DNA of 16,282 nucleotides from Treponema sp. GTDB taxonomy: Bacteria > Spirochaetota > Spirochaetia > Treponematales > Breznakiellaceae. The stretch is from positions 1 through 16,282 of the forward strand of contig JAISBK010000074.1 of assembly GCA_031266255.1 (NCBI GenBank). Direction: 5' to 3'. The translations under genes were made by a program, and so were the position numbers. This document shows positions 1-7,590 of the stretch, piece by piece. Under the pieces are notes generated by a model. That model was not told the DNA's origin, searched no databases, and worked only from the letters and a program-made list of their open reading frames with translations. Position 1 is the stretch's first letter, and every line of letters starts with the position of its first letter.

Positions 1-690
1 CTCTTTCTGCGTGTTCAGTGCATCCCTGGTTACCACACCCCCCCGCACCTCCGTGATGTCCACCAATTCCCTCACCGCCGGTATCTCGTTCGTTTTCTCC
101 TCTACCACCACTTCCGACAGGCACAAACCCCGGTCCGTCGAATACGCGCTGACCGTATACATCGAACCCACGGCGTCCCGGTCACTCTTGCTCCGTTTAC
201 TCCCCCGGCTCGTCTTCCCATCTATCGCCAGTACCTTCGGCTCTTCCTCCCCTTCCCCTATCCCCGGTTCTCGTAATAACCGCCGCTCCCGGGCCGTTGC
301 CGAAAGAATATCCAGCCGTCGAATCAGAAATTAGATACAGAGGCTGTATAAAACCCTCCCGTCTATCATCGACATCACCCGTTGAATGGTATCATGGGAG
401 GGTATCCCGTGGGGTAAGACCAGAAACCGCCTCAACCAGGGCGCTTTCATCCGGGCAAACTCCGCTATCTCGTTCCATTCATTTGCCTGTGCCATGACCG
501 CCAGCAGGGTTATCATTACAATGTCCGATAACAGATGTTCCACATAGGGCTCAAACCGCATGTCTTCCCGGGTTTCCAGTTCCTTCCGCAGTTCTATGAG
601 GGGGTCTATACCGACGTGTTCGATGATGATGAGGCCGGTTTCTCCCCTCATTTCTTTGATTTCGATTATTTTTGCGCTTTTTTTGGCCAT
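1..690 (-). pseudogene. ISAs1-family transposase pseudogene, in-frame stop, runs off window
   Basis: The reading frame starts at 690 and encodes an ISAs1-type N-terminal domain (NEWNEIAEFARMK, then LPHGIPSHDTIQRVM). A TAA codon at 333-331 stops it after 119 residues. The same frame then continues open to base 1 and gives clear DDE-domain sequence: IDGKTSRGSKR with the first catalytic Asp, VEEKTNEIPAVRELVD, and VVTRDALNTQKE with the second Asp. The interruption is therefore one nonsense codon, not a frameshift. The C-terminal third with the catalytic Glu lies beyond the window. A DDE transposase would move its own element, and this copy should be inactive unless the stop is read through or is a sequencing error. 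I could not define the terminal inverted repeat; the element end should lie between 691 and about 770. The family call is confident. Confidence 0.88.
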
Positions 691-771
691 GTTCCTCTCC
701 CGGTAGAGAGTATACCACAGATGGGAGACTGGGGGACTGGGGGAATTTCTATGCGTTTATCCTGATACCGT

Positions 772-799
772 CTTAAGCGCTCCGGGGTATGCGCTTAAG
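772..799. terminator. 9-bp perfect inverted repeat over the LarA-like stop codon
   Basis: CTTAAGCGC at 772-780 and GCGCTTAAG at 791-799 are perfect inverted repeats separated by a 10-nt loop. The right arm contains the TAA stop (795-797) of the minus-strand LarA-like gene, so the hairpin forms at the very end of that transcript. No T-run follows on either strand, so it is not a canonical intrinsic terminator. It could stabilise the 3' end, or end transcription between the pfk-LarA unit and the IS remnant. The rest of the gap 691-794 holds only a short tandem repeat (ACTGGGGG twice, 728-743). Confidence 0.45.
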
Positions 800-2135
800 G
801 CTCTGGATAAAACCGGGTTTTCTCAGCCCAAAGACCCAAGGCAGGATTGGGTACAAAGAAAATCCGTTCCCCATCGGCTAGGGTATTCCACCCCAGCCCC
901 AAGGTCTTGGGGTCGTAACGGGACAAACCTTCTGCCAGATCCCCCCACTGGTAACCTACCCCTTCGATCTCATCCCGGCTCAAGCCCGGACCTGGACAGT
1001 AACGCACGGTAAACCGGCCTTCGCTAGAACCATGAATAAGATGGGCTGCTGCAGAAAGGCTTGCGGCAAGATCCGGGTCTTGCCGCACATTCTCCTGAAT
1101 GACCTTTCCAGGCCGGTAGCCGTGCTTACGAATAAGAGTATCATTTCCAGGATCCTCTCCAAAGCGTTCCAGACCAGGGGCCAGGATCAGCAAGTCCCCG
1201 CCGTCAGCCATAGCCATACGTGTCCGGTAAATGCCCTTGTTTCCCAGCCAGGTACTGCGGAATTCTTCTGGATCCAAGTACACCACCGCTTTTTTGATAG
1301 GCTCATCCAGAATAGCTACATTCACCTCTTGGGCAAGCGCGGCAGCAGCTTCAAAACAGTCCCGGCCAAACCCGATATACAGCCCTCGAACCGCCAAGGA
1401 CCCTCGGCTTTTACCTGTAGCCACGGCTTCTGCATCAGTGCGGGCACCTACCACGGTTAAAACCCAGAGAATAGGAGGCAAGCGGTTTCCGAAACGGCGC
1501 ATCCCCTCGTCAAACAGAGCTCGAACCGGGGTATTGGTTCGGCCCATCATCCGCTCCATTCCGTAGGAAGCTCCTATAAAATGGCTCTTGTCAATGGCTT
1601 CTTTGCCGCCGGTTCCCACGAAAATATTCTTCGCATGGTTGGCCATACCCACCACTTCATGGGGTACCACTTGTCCGATAGAAAGGATCAGGGAAAAACC
1701 CCCATCCCGAAGCACTTTGTTCACCTGCACCGGCCAATCGTAACAGACCGCGCCTTGTGAAACGGCTGCTATCCAGTCTGCTTCCAAGCGGCCCAATTCA
1801 ACCACATCCTGCCGCCAATCATGGGGAATGAAGGTATCCGCCGGGGTTCCGGGGAACATACGGCTTAATTCCCCCTTAGTCATGGCAATATGAGTCCCCA
1901 AAGCAGGCATAACCGCACCCAGGGGGTTCTTGTCATTTCTCAAAAGTTCCCGGCAGGCCATGTCCGTAAAATACCCTGCCCGGGAATGGATCCTGGTTAT
2001 ATCCGGGGGCAGGATGAGCAGCGGCCCTGCATCGCCCAAATCATCCAGGGCCTTTGCCAATGCCTCGGAAAACAGATCATCTAGTACTCGATCTGAAAGA
2101 TCCGCCTGGACTCCTCCTTGAGCTACGTAGGTCAT
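795..2135 (-). CDS. LarA-superfamily nickel-dependent racemase/epimerase homologue
   Basis: This 446-residue protein belongs to the LarA (DUF2088) superfamily, whose members racemise or epimerise 2-hydroxyacids with a nickel-pincer nucleotide (NPN) cofactor. The N-terminal domain has the family's ILPPDITR stretch. Counting from the start used here, I see His105 (IPHDWRQD), His159 (VVPHEVVG), Lys169 (NHAKNIF) and His185 (DKSHFIG). The 10- and 16-residue gaps among the last three equal those of LarA His174, Lys184 (cofactor tether) and His200 (Ni ligand), and His105 matches catalytic His108. The substrate cannot be read from sequence; lactate is only one option. The cofactor genes larB, larC and larE are not in the window. 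It starts 10 nt after pfk, so the two are probably co-transcribed. The ATG at 2135 has AAGAGG 6 nt upstream; the ATG at 2141 directly abuts that site and is less likely. Confidence 0.85.
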   Translation of the reverse strand: MTYVAQGGVQADLSDRVLDDLFSEALAKALDDLGDAGPLLILPPDITRIHSRAGYFTDMACRELLRNDKNPLGAVMPALGTHIAMTKGELSRMFPGTPADTFIPHDWRQDVVELGRLEADWIAAVSQGAVCYDWPVQVNKVLRDGGFSLILSIGQVVPHEVVGMANHAKNIFVGTGGKEAIDKSHFIGASYGMERMMGRTNTPVRALFDEGMRRFGNRLPPILWVLTVVGARTDAEAVATGKSRGSLAVRGLYIGFGRDCFEAAAALAQEVNVAILDEPIKKAVVYLDPEEFRSTWLGNKGIYRTRMAMADGGDLLILAPGLERFGEDPGNDTLIRKHGYRPGKVIQENVRQDPDLAASLSAAAHLIHGSSEGRFTVRYCPGPGLSRDEIEGVGYQWGDLAEGLSRYDPKTLGLGWNTLADGERIFFVPNPALGLWAEKTRFYPEP

Positions 2136-2145
2136 TCCCATCCTC

Positions 2146-3495
2146 TTAGCAGCTCGCTACCGGCGACTGGTTGAATTGATTTACCATGAGGGTCGGTTGG
2201 TGGGTTGCATCCAGGGTATCCCGCCAGAGATTACCTTCGGGATCCACATGGCTGCGGTGGGAAATAGCCGCCTTCATAGGCAGGTGTACGAATTCGTTAT
2301 TTACCAAGCCGATGATGACCTTGGTTTTCCCTGCCATGGCCGCATGAGCCGCGGCATTACCCAGCCGTTCACAGTAAATGGAATCTCCCGGCTCTGCTGG
2401 AGCGGAACGGATAATATAACTGGGATCAATGTACTTTAGGTTGATCTCCATCTTTTTCTCGTCAAAATAACTTTGGATCCGGTCTCGCAAATAGGTGCCT
2501 ACATCAGCCATTTTGAGATTACCTCCTGCATCGGTTTTCACTTCCTTAACCAACTGATCCTGCATGGCCCCTTCAGCCACCACCACCACCGCGTGTTTCC
2601 GTTTTCTAAGCCGTTCTTCCAGGTGGTGCAGGAAACCGTTGTAGCCCTCCAAGTTGAAGGGTACTTCCGGGATCAACACAAAATTTACCTCATGACTAGC
2701 CAGAGCCGTATGCGCGGCAATAAACCCCGATTCCCGGCCCATGAGCTTGACCAAGCCGATACCGTTAATCTGTGAATTGGCCTCCATGTGGGCGGCAGCG
2801 ACTACATCCACCGCCTTAGTCACTGCGGTATCAAAACCGAAGGACTTTTGGATAAACGCAAAGTCATTGTCTACGGTTTTAGGGATCCCCACTATGGAAA
2901 TTTTCAATTTTCGTCTACTTACTTCCTCGGCGATATCCAAAGATCCCCGTTGGGTGCCGTCTCCGCCAATAGTAAAGAGCATATTAAGGTTGAGCTGTTC
3001 CATGGCGTCTACGATTTTACTTACCTCTTTGCCCCCTCCCCGAGCGCTTCCCAAATAGGTCCCCCCCAACTTATGGATATTATCCACATTGTCCGGATTC
3101 AATTCCCGGATTGGGTACTGGTACTCTGGCAAGAACCCTTTATAACCATAGCGGATTCCCGTAATCCGATGTACCCCATAGCGGTACCACAAGCAGCGGA
3201 CAATAGCCCGGATCACATCGTTGATCCCTGGGCACAAGCCGCCACAACTGACGATACCTGCATGAACATGGGCAGGCATGAAATAGATCATCTCCCGGGG
3301 TCCTGCATATTCAAAAACCTGATTCCGTTCAACCCGCGCTTGATCTCCCAGGGTTACATCTGCACTCAGCCGCATAAATTGATCGTCGGTAACATAATTA
3401 GCGATGAAATCACCCTTAACATTTGACATAACAATCGGCGATTTAATATTACGCTTCCCCAGTTCTTCAATAGAAAAATCAAAGGTTTCACTCAT
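2146..3495 (-). CDS. pfkA: 6-phosphofructokinase, clade X, probably ATP-dependent
   Basis: The protein phosphorylates fructose 6-phosphate to fructose 1,6-bisphosphate in cytosolic glycolysis. From the start used here, motifs include CGGLCPGIND (about 84-93), GGDGTQRG (177-184), PKTVDND (205-211, with the catalytic base Asp209) and MGRESGF (252-258). The phosphoryl-donor signature is Gly in GGDGT (E. coli Gly104 equivalent) with Lys in PKTVDND (Gly124 equivalent). Pyrophosphate enzymes normally have Asp at the first position. Gly plus Lys is the pattern of plant and trypanosome ATP enzymes, so ATP use is inferred. An N-terminal extension of about 75 residues before the Rossmann core also fits that clade. 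The ATG at 3495 has AGAGAGG about 7 nt upstream; an ATG at 3501 touches that site and is unlikely. The gene heads a unit with the LarA-like gene and has a good promoter at 3567-3594. Confidence 0.92.
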   Translation of the reverse strand: MSETFDFSIEELGKRNIKSPIVMSNVKGDFIANYVTDDQFMRLSADVTLGDQARVERNQVFEYAGPREMIYFMPAHVHAGIVSCGGLCPGINDVIRAIVRCLWYRYGVHRITGIRYGYKGFLPEYQYPIRELNPDNVDNIHKLGGTYLGSARGGGKEVSKIVDAMEQLNLNMLFTIGGDGTQRGSLDIAEEVSRRKLKISIVGIPKTVDNDFAFIQKSFGFDTAVTKAVDVVAAAHMEANSQINGIGLVKLMGRESGFIAAHTALASHEVNFVLIPEVPFNLEGYNGFLHHLEERLRKRKHAVVVVAEGAMQDQLVKEVKTDAGGNLKMADVGTYLRDRIQSYFDEKKMEINLKYIDPSYIIRSAPAEPGDSIYCERLGNAAAHAAMAGKTKVIIGLVNNEFVHLPMKAAISHRSHVDPEGNLWRDTLDATHQPTLMVNQFNQSPVASC

Positions 3496-3566
3496 AGACA
3501 TCCCTCTCTTGTTTTAATTTTGAGCTTTTCCACCTCAAGGTAACGGTTCTTTTCTTTATATACTGC

Positions 3567-3594
3567 ATTATATGTATTTTTTATGGATAGACAA
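3567..3594 (-). promoter_or_regulatory. sigma-70-type promoter for pfk
   Basis: On the minus strand TTGTCT (3594-3589) is followed after 16 nt by a perfect TATAAT (3572-3567). Transcription would start near 3560 and give a leader of about 65 nt before the pfk ATG. The surrounding gap 3496-3627 is A+T-rich and also must carry the promoter of the divergent slyX gene, for which I see only TAATAT at 3609-3614 without a clear -35. Confidence 0.6.
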
Positions 3595-3627
3595 GGGTCA
3601 TAGATAGTAATATATAAATAGGAACCT

Positions 3628-3882
3628 ATGGTAAGACGCAATAAAAAACCGGGGCTTGCGCGGTATTGTTATGTGCTTAAGCGGATTGAGGAGCGGCTGG
3701 AATCGCTTGAAACGAAACTTGCATACCTGGAAGATTTCGTAACTGAGCTTCAAGGTACGGTGCTGGAGGGAAATGCTGAGTTTGACCGGCTCCAAGGGGA
3801 ACATCGGGCTATGAAGGCCAGGCTCTTGCATATCTCCCAAGAATTGGAAACTATGCCCCAGCAGAAACCGCCCCACTATTAA
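3628..3882 (+). CDS. slyX: SlyX family coiled-coil protein
   Basis: This 84-residue protein matches SlyX in size and pattern. A central heptad region (IEERLESLETKLAYLEDFV, about 20-38, continuing to 70) predicts a coiled coil, and the C-terminus KPPHY matches the PPHY ending of E. coli SlyX. SlyX is a small cytosolic protein whose biochemical role is not established; it is often found near the peptidyl-prolyl isomerase gene slyD, which is absent here. The N-terminal 15 residues are basic (VRRNKK). The start has a modest AGGA 4 nt upstream. It is transcribed away from pfk and lies 37 nt before the DJ-1 gene, so the two plus-strand genes may form one unit. Confidence 0.72.
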   Translation: MVRRNKKPGLARYCYVLKRIEERLESLETKLAYLEDFVTELQGTVLEGNAEFDRLQGEHRAMKARLLHISQELETMPQQKPPHY

Positions 3883-3919
3883 AAGGTTACGAAACGTATA
3901 TTACAAGGAGTTAGTAGGT

Positions 3920-4498
3920 ATGTCGAAAAAGGTATTGGTTCTTTTGGCTAAAGGCTTTGAGGAAGTGGAGGCCATCACCCCCATAGATTACCTCCGCCGG
4001 GCTGGGATTGAGGTAAAGGTGGCGTCCATCGCTTCTGGAGACGTGGGTTTGCAGGTGCTGGGAGCCCACGGCTTATTGACCCTGGCGGATACCAGCCTGC
4101 AGGAATTGGCAAAAGAGGGGCAGGTATCTGCCGCTTCTTGGGATGGAGTGCTGCTTCCCGGAGGTATGCCCGGTGCGTCCAATCTTGCTGCCTCTGAAAC
4201 CGTGAACAAGCTTGTAAAGGATATGGCTGCAGCGGGAAAGTTAGTGGCTGCCATTTGTGCGTCCCCTGCGGTAGTGCTCTTTCCCTTGGGTCTCTTACAG
4301 GGCCGTCGTTTTACCTGTTTTCCCGGCATGGAAACCGAGGTTTCCGGTGCCCAGTGGTCAGAAGACAACGTGGTGGTTGATGGAAACATCATCACCAGCC
4401 GCGGGGCAGGAACTGCGGGAGCCTGGGCAACGGGGATTATTGCATACTTGACCGAGCCGGGTACTGCCCAGAAGATAGCCTCCACGGTATTACTTTGA
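3920..4498 (+). CDS. DJ-1/PfpI family protein (YajL/ThiJ-like)
   Basis: This 192-residue protein is a DJ-1-type member of the DJ-1/PfpI superfamily. It has the opening VLVLLAKGFEEVEAITPID, in which Glu17 corresponds to human DJ-1 Glu18, and the nucleophile elbow AAICASPAVVL with Cys113 corresponding to Cys106. The LLPGGMPGA loop (78-86) is also typical. Family members act in oxidative and glycation stress as chaperones, and glyoxalase III or deglycase activity is reported but debated. The Glu-Cys pair indicates a redox-sensitive cysteine; the exact activity cannot be read here. No signal peptide is present, so it is cytosolic. A good ribosome-binding site (AAGGAG, 9 nt spacing) supports this ATG. 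It follows slyX by 37 nt and is convergent with potD across the 4508-4550 hairpin. Confidence 0.88.
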   Translation: MSKKVLVLLAKGFEEVEAITPIDYLRRAGIEVKVASIASGDVGLQVLGAHGLLTLADTSLQELAKEGQVSAASWDGVLLPGGMPGASNLAASETVNKLVKDMAAAGKLVAAICASPAVVLFPLGLLQGRRFTCFPGMETEVSGAQWSEDNVVVDGNIITSRGAGTAGAWATGIIAYLTEPGTAQKIASTVLL

Positions 4499-4507
4499 AG
4501 TACATGA

Positions 4508-4550
4508 GGGGCTAGAACCAGAGAGGGAGTTCCTCCCCGGTTCTAGCCTC
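4508..4550. terminator. long hairpin between convergent DJ-1 and potD genes
   Basis: GGCTAGAACC (4510-4519) pairs with GGTTCTAGCC (4539-4548), extended by one G-U and one G-C pair. Inside the loop a second perfect stem forms between GGGAG (4525-4529) and CTCCC (4533-4537). The element sits 10 nt after the DJ-1 stop and about 20 nt beyond the potD stop on the other strand. No clear T-run follows on either side. Its position between convergent genes suggests a two-way transcript end. Confidence 0.55.
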
Positions 4551-4572
4551 AAAGGTACGGTGGTATACCTGA

Positions 4573-5670
4573 CTAATCCCCTATGCGGATTGAGTTAAAC
4601 CATGCATCGTTATACTGATCCAACGTGGTTCCCAGGTCATCTTTCAGTTCGGTATTGGCCAGTTCTTCGGCCCGGTAATAGGGTGTAATCTTCTGGTATT
4701 GCCGGGCAGGAACATTGACGGTTGCAGGAAACCCGAAATAGTCGGTAAATTCCGCGTAAATGGTAGGTCGATGGATGAAGTCGATAAACTTATGGGCCAG
4801 GTCGCTGTTTTTTGCACCTTTCAAAATGCACATACTGTCGATGTAGGCAGGTCCTCCTTGGCTGGGTATAAAAAAGACCGTATCCTGCTTTAATTGCTCG
4901 TTATCCGCGATCTCCTCGTATACCACTTCTGCATAGCCCTGAACCACCCAGAAATCCCCGTTGGCATAGCCCTTACCAAAGGCCTCTGCATCAAACTTAA
5001 CTAAGTTCGGCTTCCATTCCTGGTTGATCAGGTTCTTGGCCGCCTCAATCTCTGCGGGGTTCTTGGTGTTTACCGAATACCCCAGATGTACCAGCGCATC
5101 TCCTATGACCTCCCGCATATCATCAAGCATGGTCATTCGGCCCTGGAGATCTTTACGGCTAAAAATGGACCAGTTTTTTTCAAAGTTAGGTACCTTGGCA
5201 GTATTCACCGCTATCCCCGCAGCCCCCCAATAATAGGGTACACTGTATTCCATGGAAGGATCATAGGTGGCTTTTTGTAAAACCAAGGGATCGATGTTTT
5301 TTAGATTGGGGATCTTGGACTTGTCAATTTTTTCGAACATGCCCTGATTACTCATAATAGACACGTAATCCCCAGAGGGGAACACGAGATCGTAACCACT
5401 GCCCCCGGCCTGAATCTTGGCGTACATGTCCTCATTCGAGGCAAACTCATCATAGATAACCCTAACGCCATATTCCTTTTCAAACTGCTCAATAATCGAC
5501 GTAGGGGTATAATACGTCCAGTTGTAGATATAGAGTTTATCCGCATCTTGCTTGCCTCCACCTGCGCAGAGGCTTGCGGTAATGAGCATGGTCATAAACC
5601 CCACTATACCCAGCCTTCCCCGCAACTCTGGCCAGGGTAGGACTGGGATTCCTACAGGTATTTTCTTCAT
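4573..5670 (-). CDS. potD: spermidine/putrescine-binding lipoprotein PotD
   Basis: This 365-residue extracytoplasmic protein binds polyamines and delivers them to PotABC. After a basic start and a hydrophobic segment (about 21-34), ITASLC gives a likely lipid-attached Cys35; Leu just before Cys is unusual for a standard lipobox but spirochaete lipoboxes are relaxed. The mature protein tracks E. coli PotD closely: YIYNWTYYTP (48-57), SNEDMYAKI, DLVFPSGDYV, and the ligand-contact region DDMRE (183-187). The E. coli WMDS pocket motif appears as YIDS (276-279), so Asp278 is kept but the pocket Trp is Tyr. The ATG at 5670 has AAGGAGG 5 nt upstream; an in-frame extension to 5709 lacks this support. 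potD is the last pot gene, 145 nt after potC, as in the T. pallidum pot cluster. Confidence 0.93.
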   Translation of the reverse strand: MKKIPVGIPVLPWPELRGRLGIVGFMTMLITASLCAGGGKQDADKLYIYNWTYYTPTSIIEQFEKEYGVRVIYDEFASNEDMYAKIQAGGSGYDLVFPSGDYVSIMSNQGMFEKIDKSKIPNLKNIDPLVLQKATYDPSMEYSVPYYWGAAGIAVNTAKVPNFEKNWSIFSRKDLQGRMTMLDDMREVIGDALVHLGYSVNTKNPAEIEAAKNLINQEWKPNLVKFDAEAFGKGYANGDFWVVQGYAEVVYEEIADNEQLKQDTVFFIPSQGGPAYIDSMCILKGAKNSDLAHKFIDFIHRPTIYAEFTDYFGFPATVNVPARQYQKITPYYRAEELANTELKDDLGTTLDQYNDAWFNSIRIGD

Positions 5671-5815
5671 CTTTTCCTCCTTGTGTGGAGAAGGCGGTCC
5701 CTTCGCCACAAAACCACTTTATATAGGGGACTGTTTTATCCTAATCCCCCCGTATCGCCTGGGATAGGTTCCTGTTCCTAAGCCTCAGACGGAAACGGCA
5801 TCAGTAAGTAGACGG
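5671..5815 (-). promoter_or_regulatory. potC-potD spacer with possible internal promoter
   Basis: The 145 nt between potC and potD stand out because potA, potB and potC overlap. On the minus strand there is a TATAAA (5723-5718) that could serve as a -10 box, but only a poor -35 lies at the right distance. A weak stem-loop can be drawn near 5765-5785. A separate start or partial transcript end here would allow PotD to be made in excess over the permease, which is common for binding proteins. The evidence is thin. Confidence 0.25.
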
Positions 5816-6685
5816 CTATTTAGCTGCAATATATTTGAGGAAATTCCTCAACAGGTAGGTGAGGAGCACCGTCCCCAGGATCATCACCACGGATAAGGCG
5901 TTGATCACCGGAGAAACTCCAAACCGGATAGCCGAATAGATATACAAGGGCAGGGTTGACGAGCCAGGGCCTGCCACAAAGTAGGTAATCACAAAATCCT
6001 CAAGGGAGATGGTGATTGCGGTTAAGAAACCCGACACAATACCAGGCATACAGATAGGGATGGTTACCTTCAAGAGCGTCTGACCTTCGTTGGCCCCCAG
6101 ATCATGGGCAGCTTCGATGATCGAAAAATCGAATTCATCCAACCGGGCCATGACCATGAGAAACACAAAGGGCAGGTTAAAGGTGGTATGCGCGATAAAT
6201 ATGGTCAGGAGCCCTAGGCGCATCTTGATACCTGCAAAAAATATGGAAAGGGACACACCGATGATGATCTCCGGTAGTATCATGGGAAGAAAGGAGATGG
6301 TCTGCACATAGTTACGCAGCTTAAACCGGTACCAGTTTACCCCGATAGCCCCTAAGGTACCGATAAGGGTGGCACTGGCCGCGGAACTAACCGCAATGAG
6401 CATACTGTTCCAAAAGGAACGCCACAGATCCCGGGAATGAAAAAAAAGCTGTTCGTACCAGACCAGGGAGAAACCCGTCCAATTCATGCCCTTGGATGCA
6501 TTAAAGGAATACAAGATCAGCACAAACAGGGGAAGGAAGAGAAATCCAATGGTGGCAATAAAAACCGTCTGGGAAAAGGAGAACCGGGTCCGGTAGGCCC
6601 GCTTGGCGTGGCGGGCAGCTTCTCCTTGAGGAAGCACTGGTTTAAGGGAAGTGATGATATGGTGAATCAGCTTTTTGTTATTCAC
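5816..6685 (-). CDS. potC: spermidine/putrescine ABC transporter permease PotC
   Basis: This 289-residue inner-membrane permease has about six hydrophobic segments, the first near residues 40-60 (IATIGFLFLPLFVLILYSF). The cytoplasmic EAA loop is EAAHDLGANEGQTLLKVTIP, the contact site for the PotA ATPase. With PotB it forms the transmembrane channel for polyamine import. The N-terminal 35 residues are an unusually long basic cytoplasmic extension compared with E. coli PotC. The start is a GTG overlapping the potB stop in GTGA, and GGAGGTG lies 5 nt upstream, so translation is coupled to potB. Confidence 0.92.
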   Translation of the reverse strand: MNNKKLIHHIITSLKPVLPQGEAARHAKRAYRTRFSFSQTVFIATIGFLFLPLFVLILYSFNASKGMNWTGFSLVWYEQLFFHSRDLWRSFWNSMLIAVSSAASATLIGTLGAIGVNWYRFKLRNYVQTISFLPMILPEIIIGVSLSIFFAGIKMRLGLLTIFIAHTTFNLPFVFLMVMARLDEFDFSIIEAAHDLGANEGQTLLKVTIPICMPGIVSGFLTAITISLEDFVITYFVAGPGSSTLPLYIYSAIRFGVSPVINALSVVMILGTVLLTYLLRNFLKYIAAK

Positions 6686-7590
6686 CGATGCACCTCCTGA
6701 ACCGTGGGTTGGGATACTGCCCTGTTCCCATGAGAAACATCCGCGTTCCGGGCCGCGTCCTTCTGCTGAAGGGTCAACATGAGCAGCACTCCCAAAGTGG
6801 TAATCAGGGTGAGAACCATAGAAAAGGCCGAAGCCAGGGGCCAGTTCCGAGACTTGGTAAGCTGATCCGCGATGACATTCCCCAGCATATAGGAATCCTT
6901 ACCCCCCATCAAAAGGGGCACTGCATAGGCGCCAAAGATGGGGATAAAGGTAAACAGCACGGCGGTATAAAGGCCACTTCTGATGTTAGGGAGCAGCACT
7001 TTCACCATGGCTTCCAGTTGAGTGGCCCCCAGATCTCGGGCCGCCTCCAACAGGGAAAAGTCGAATTTGTCAATAGTGGAAAACAGAGGAAGGATCGCAT
7101 AGGGCAAGTACATATAAACCAAGACCAGAATCACCACTTTTTGGTTGTACAGAAAATGAATGTAGTCATGGATAAGCCCAAAACGCATCAGAAATTCGTT
7201 TAAGAAGCCGTTATTCCCCAAAATATTCATCCAAGCGAACACCCGAATGAGGAAATTGGTCCAAAAAGGGATGATGATGAGCAGCAAGAGGAACGTCTGG
7301 TTCTGGCTTTTAGCCATGAAATAACCGCAAGGCAGGGCAATGAGAATGGTTATTACCGTGGCGGCTAGAGAAGTCCCTATAGTCCTGAGGGTAATCAGGA
7401 TGAAGTTCAGATTCCCGAGGCTTTTGTATGCGTCCAGGGAAAATTCCCCCAGCACCCCACCGTAAAGCCCTTTTTTGAGGAAGCTGTAAACCACGATGAT
7501 GAGCAGAGGGCTGAGAAAAAAGAGCGTGAACCAGAACGTCTGGAGCGACGAATAGAGGAAACCGTAATTCCGTTTACCTAGGCCGCTCAT
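6682..7590 (-). CDS. potB: spermidine/putrescine ABC transporter permease PotB
   Basis: This 302-residue inner-membrane permease is the partner of PotC. Hydrophobic segments begin near residues 15-37 (FWFTLFFLSPLLIIVVYSF), and the EAA loop reads EAARDLGATQLEAMVKVLLP. The sequence FWTNFLIRVFAWMNILGNNG is a recognisable PotB-type stretch. The start ATG overlaps the potA stop in ATGA (7590-7587), and the stop overlaps the potC GTG, so the three genes are one translational unit. The C-terminal tail after the last membrane segment (KDAARNADVSHGNRAV) is hydrophilic and probably cytoplasmic. Confidence 0.92.
   Translation of the reverse strand: MSGLGKRNYGFLYSSLQTFWFTLFFLSPLLIIVVYSFLKKGLYGGVLGEFSLDAYKSLGNLNFILITLRTIGTSLAATVITILIALPCGYFMAKSQNQTFLLLLIIIPFWTNFLIRVFAWMNILGNNGFLNEFLMRFGLIHDYIHFLYNQKVVILVLVYMYLPYAILPLFSTIDKFDFSLLEAARDLGATQLEAMVKVLLPNIRSGLYTAVLFTFIPIFGAYAVPLLMGGKDSYMLGNVIADQLTKSRNWPLASAFSMVLTLITTLGVLLMLTLQQKDAARNADVSHGNRAVSQPTVQEVHR

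Noticed and set aside
728..743. Tandem ACTGGGGG repeat as an IS target-site duplication
   Set aside because: The two copies are adjacent rather than flanking an element, and the matching IS end is outside the window.
2788..3426. Plus-strand open frame of 212 codons
   Set aside because: It lies wholly antisense to pfk, whose conserved motifs fix the coding strand; the peptide has no recognisable domain.
3598..3876. Minus-strand open frame opposite slyX
   Set aside because: The plus-strand frame has the SlyX heptads and the PPHY end; the reverse frame has no recognisable feature.
5671..5815. A riboswitch or small RNA in the potC-potD gap
   Set aside because: I found only weak short stems and no known aptamer consensus.
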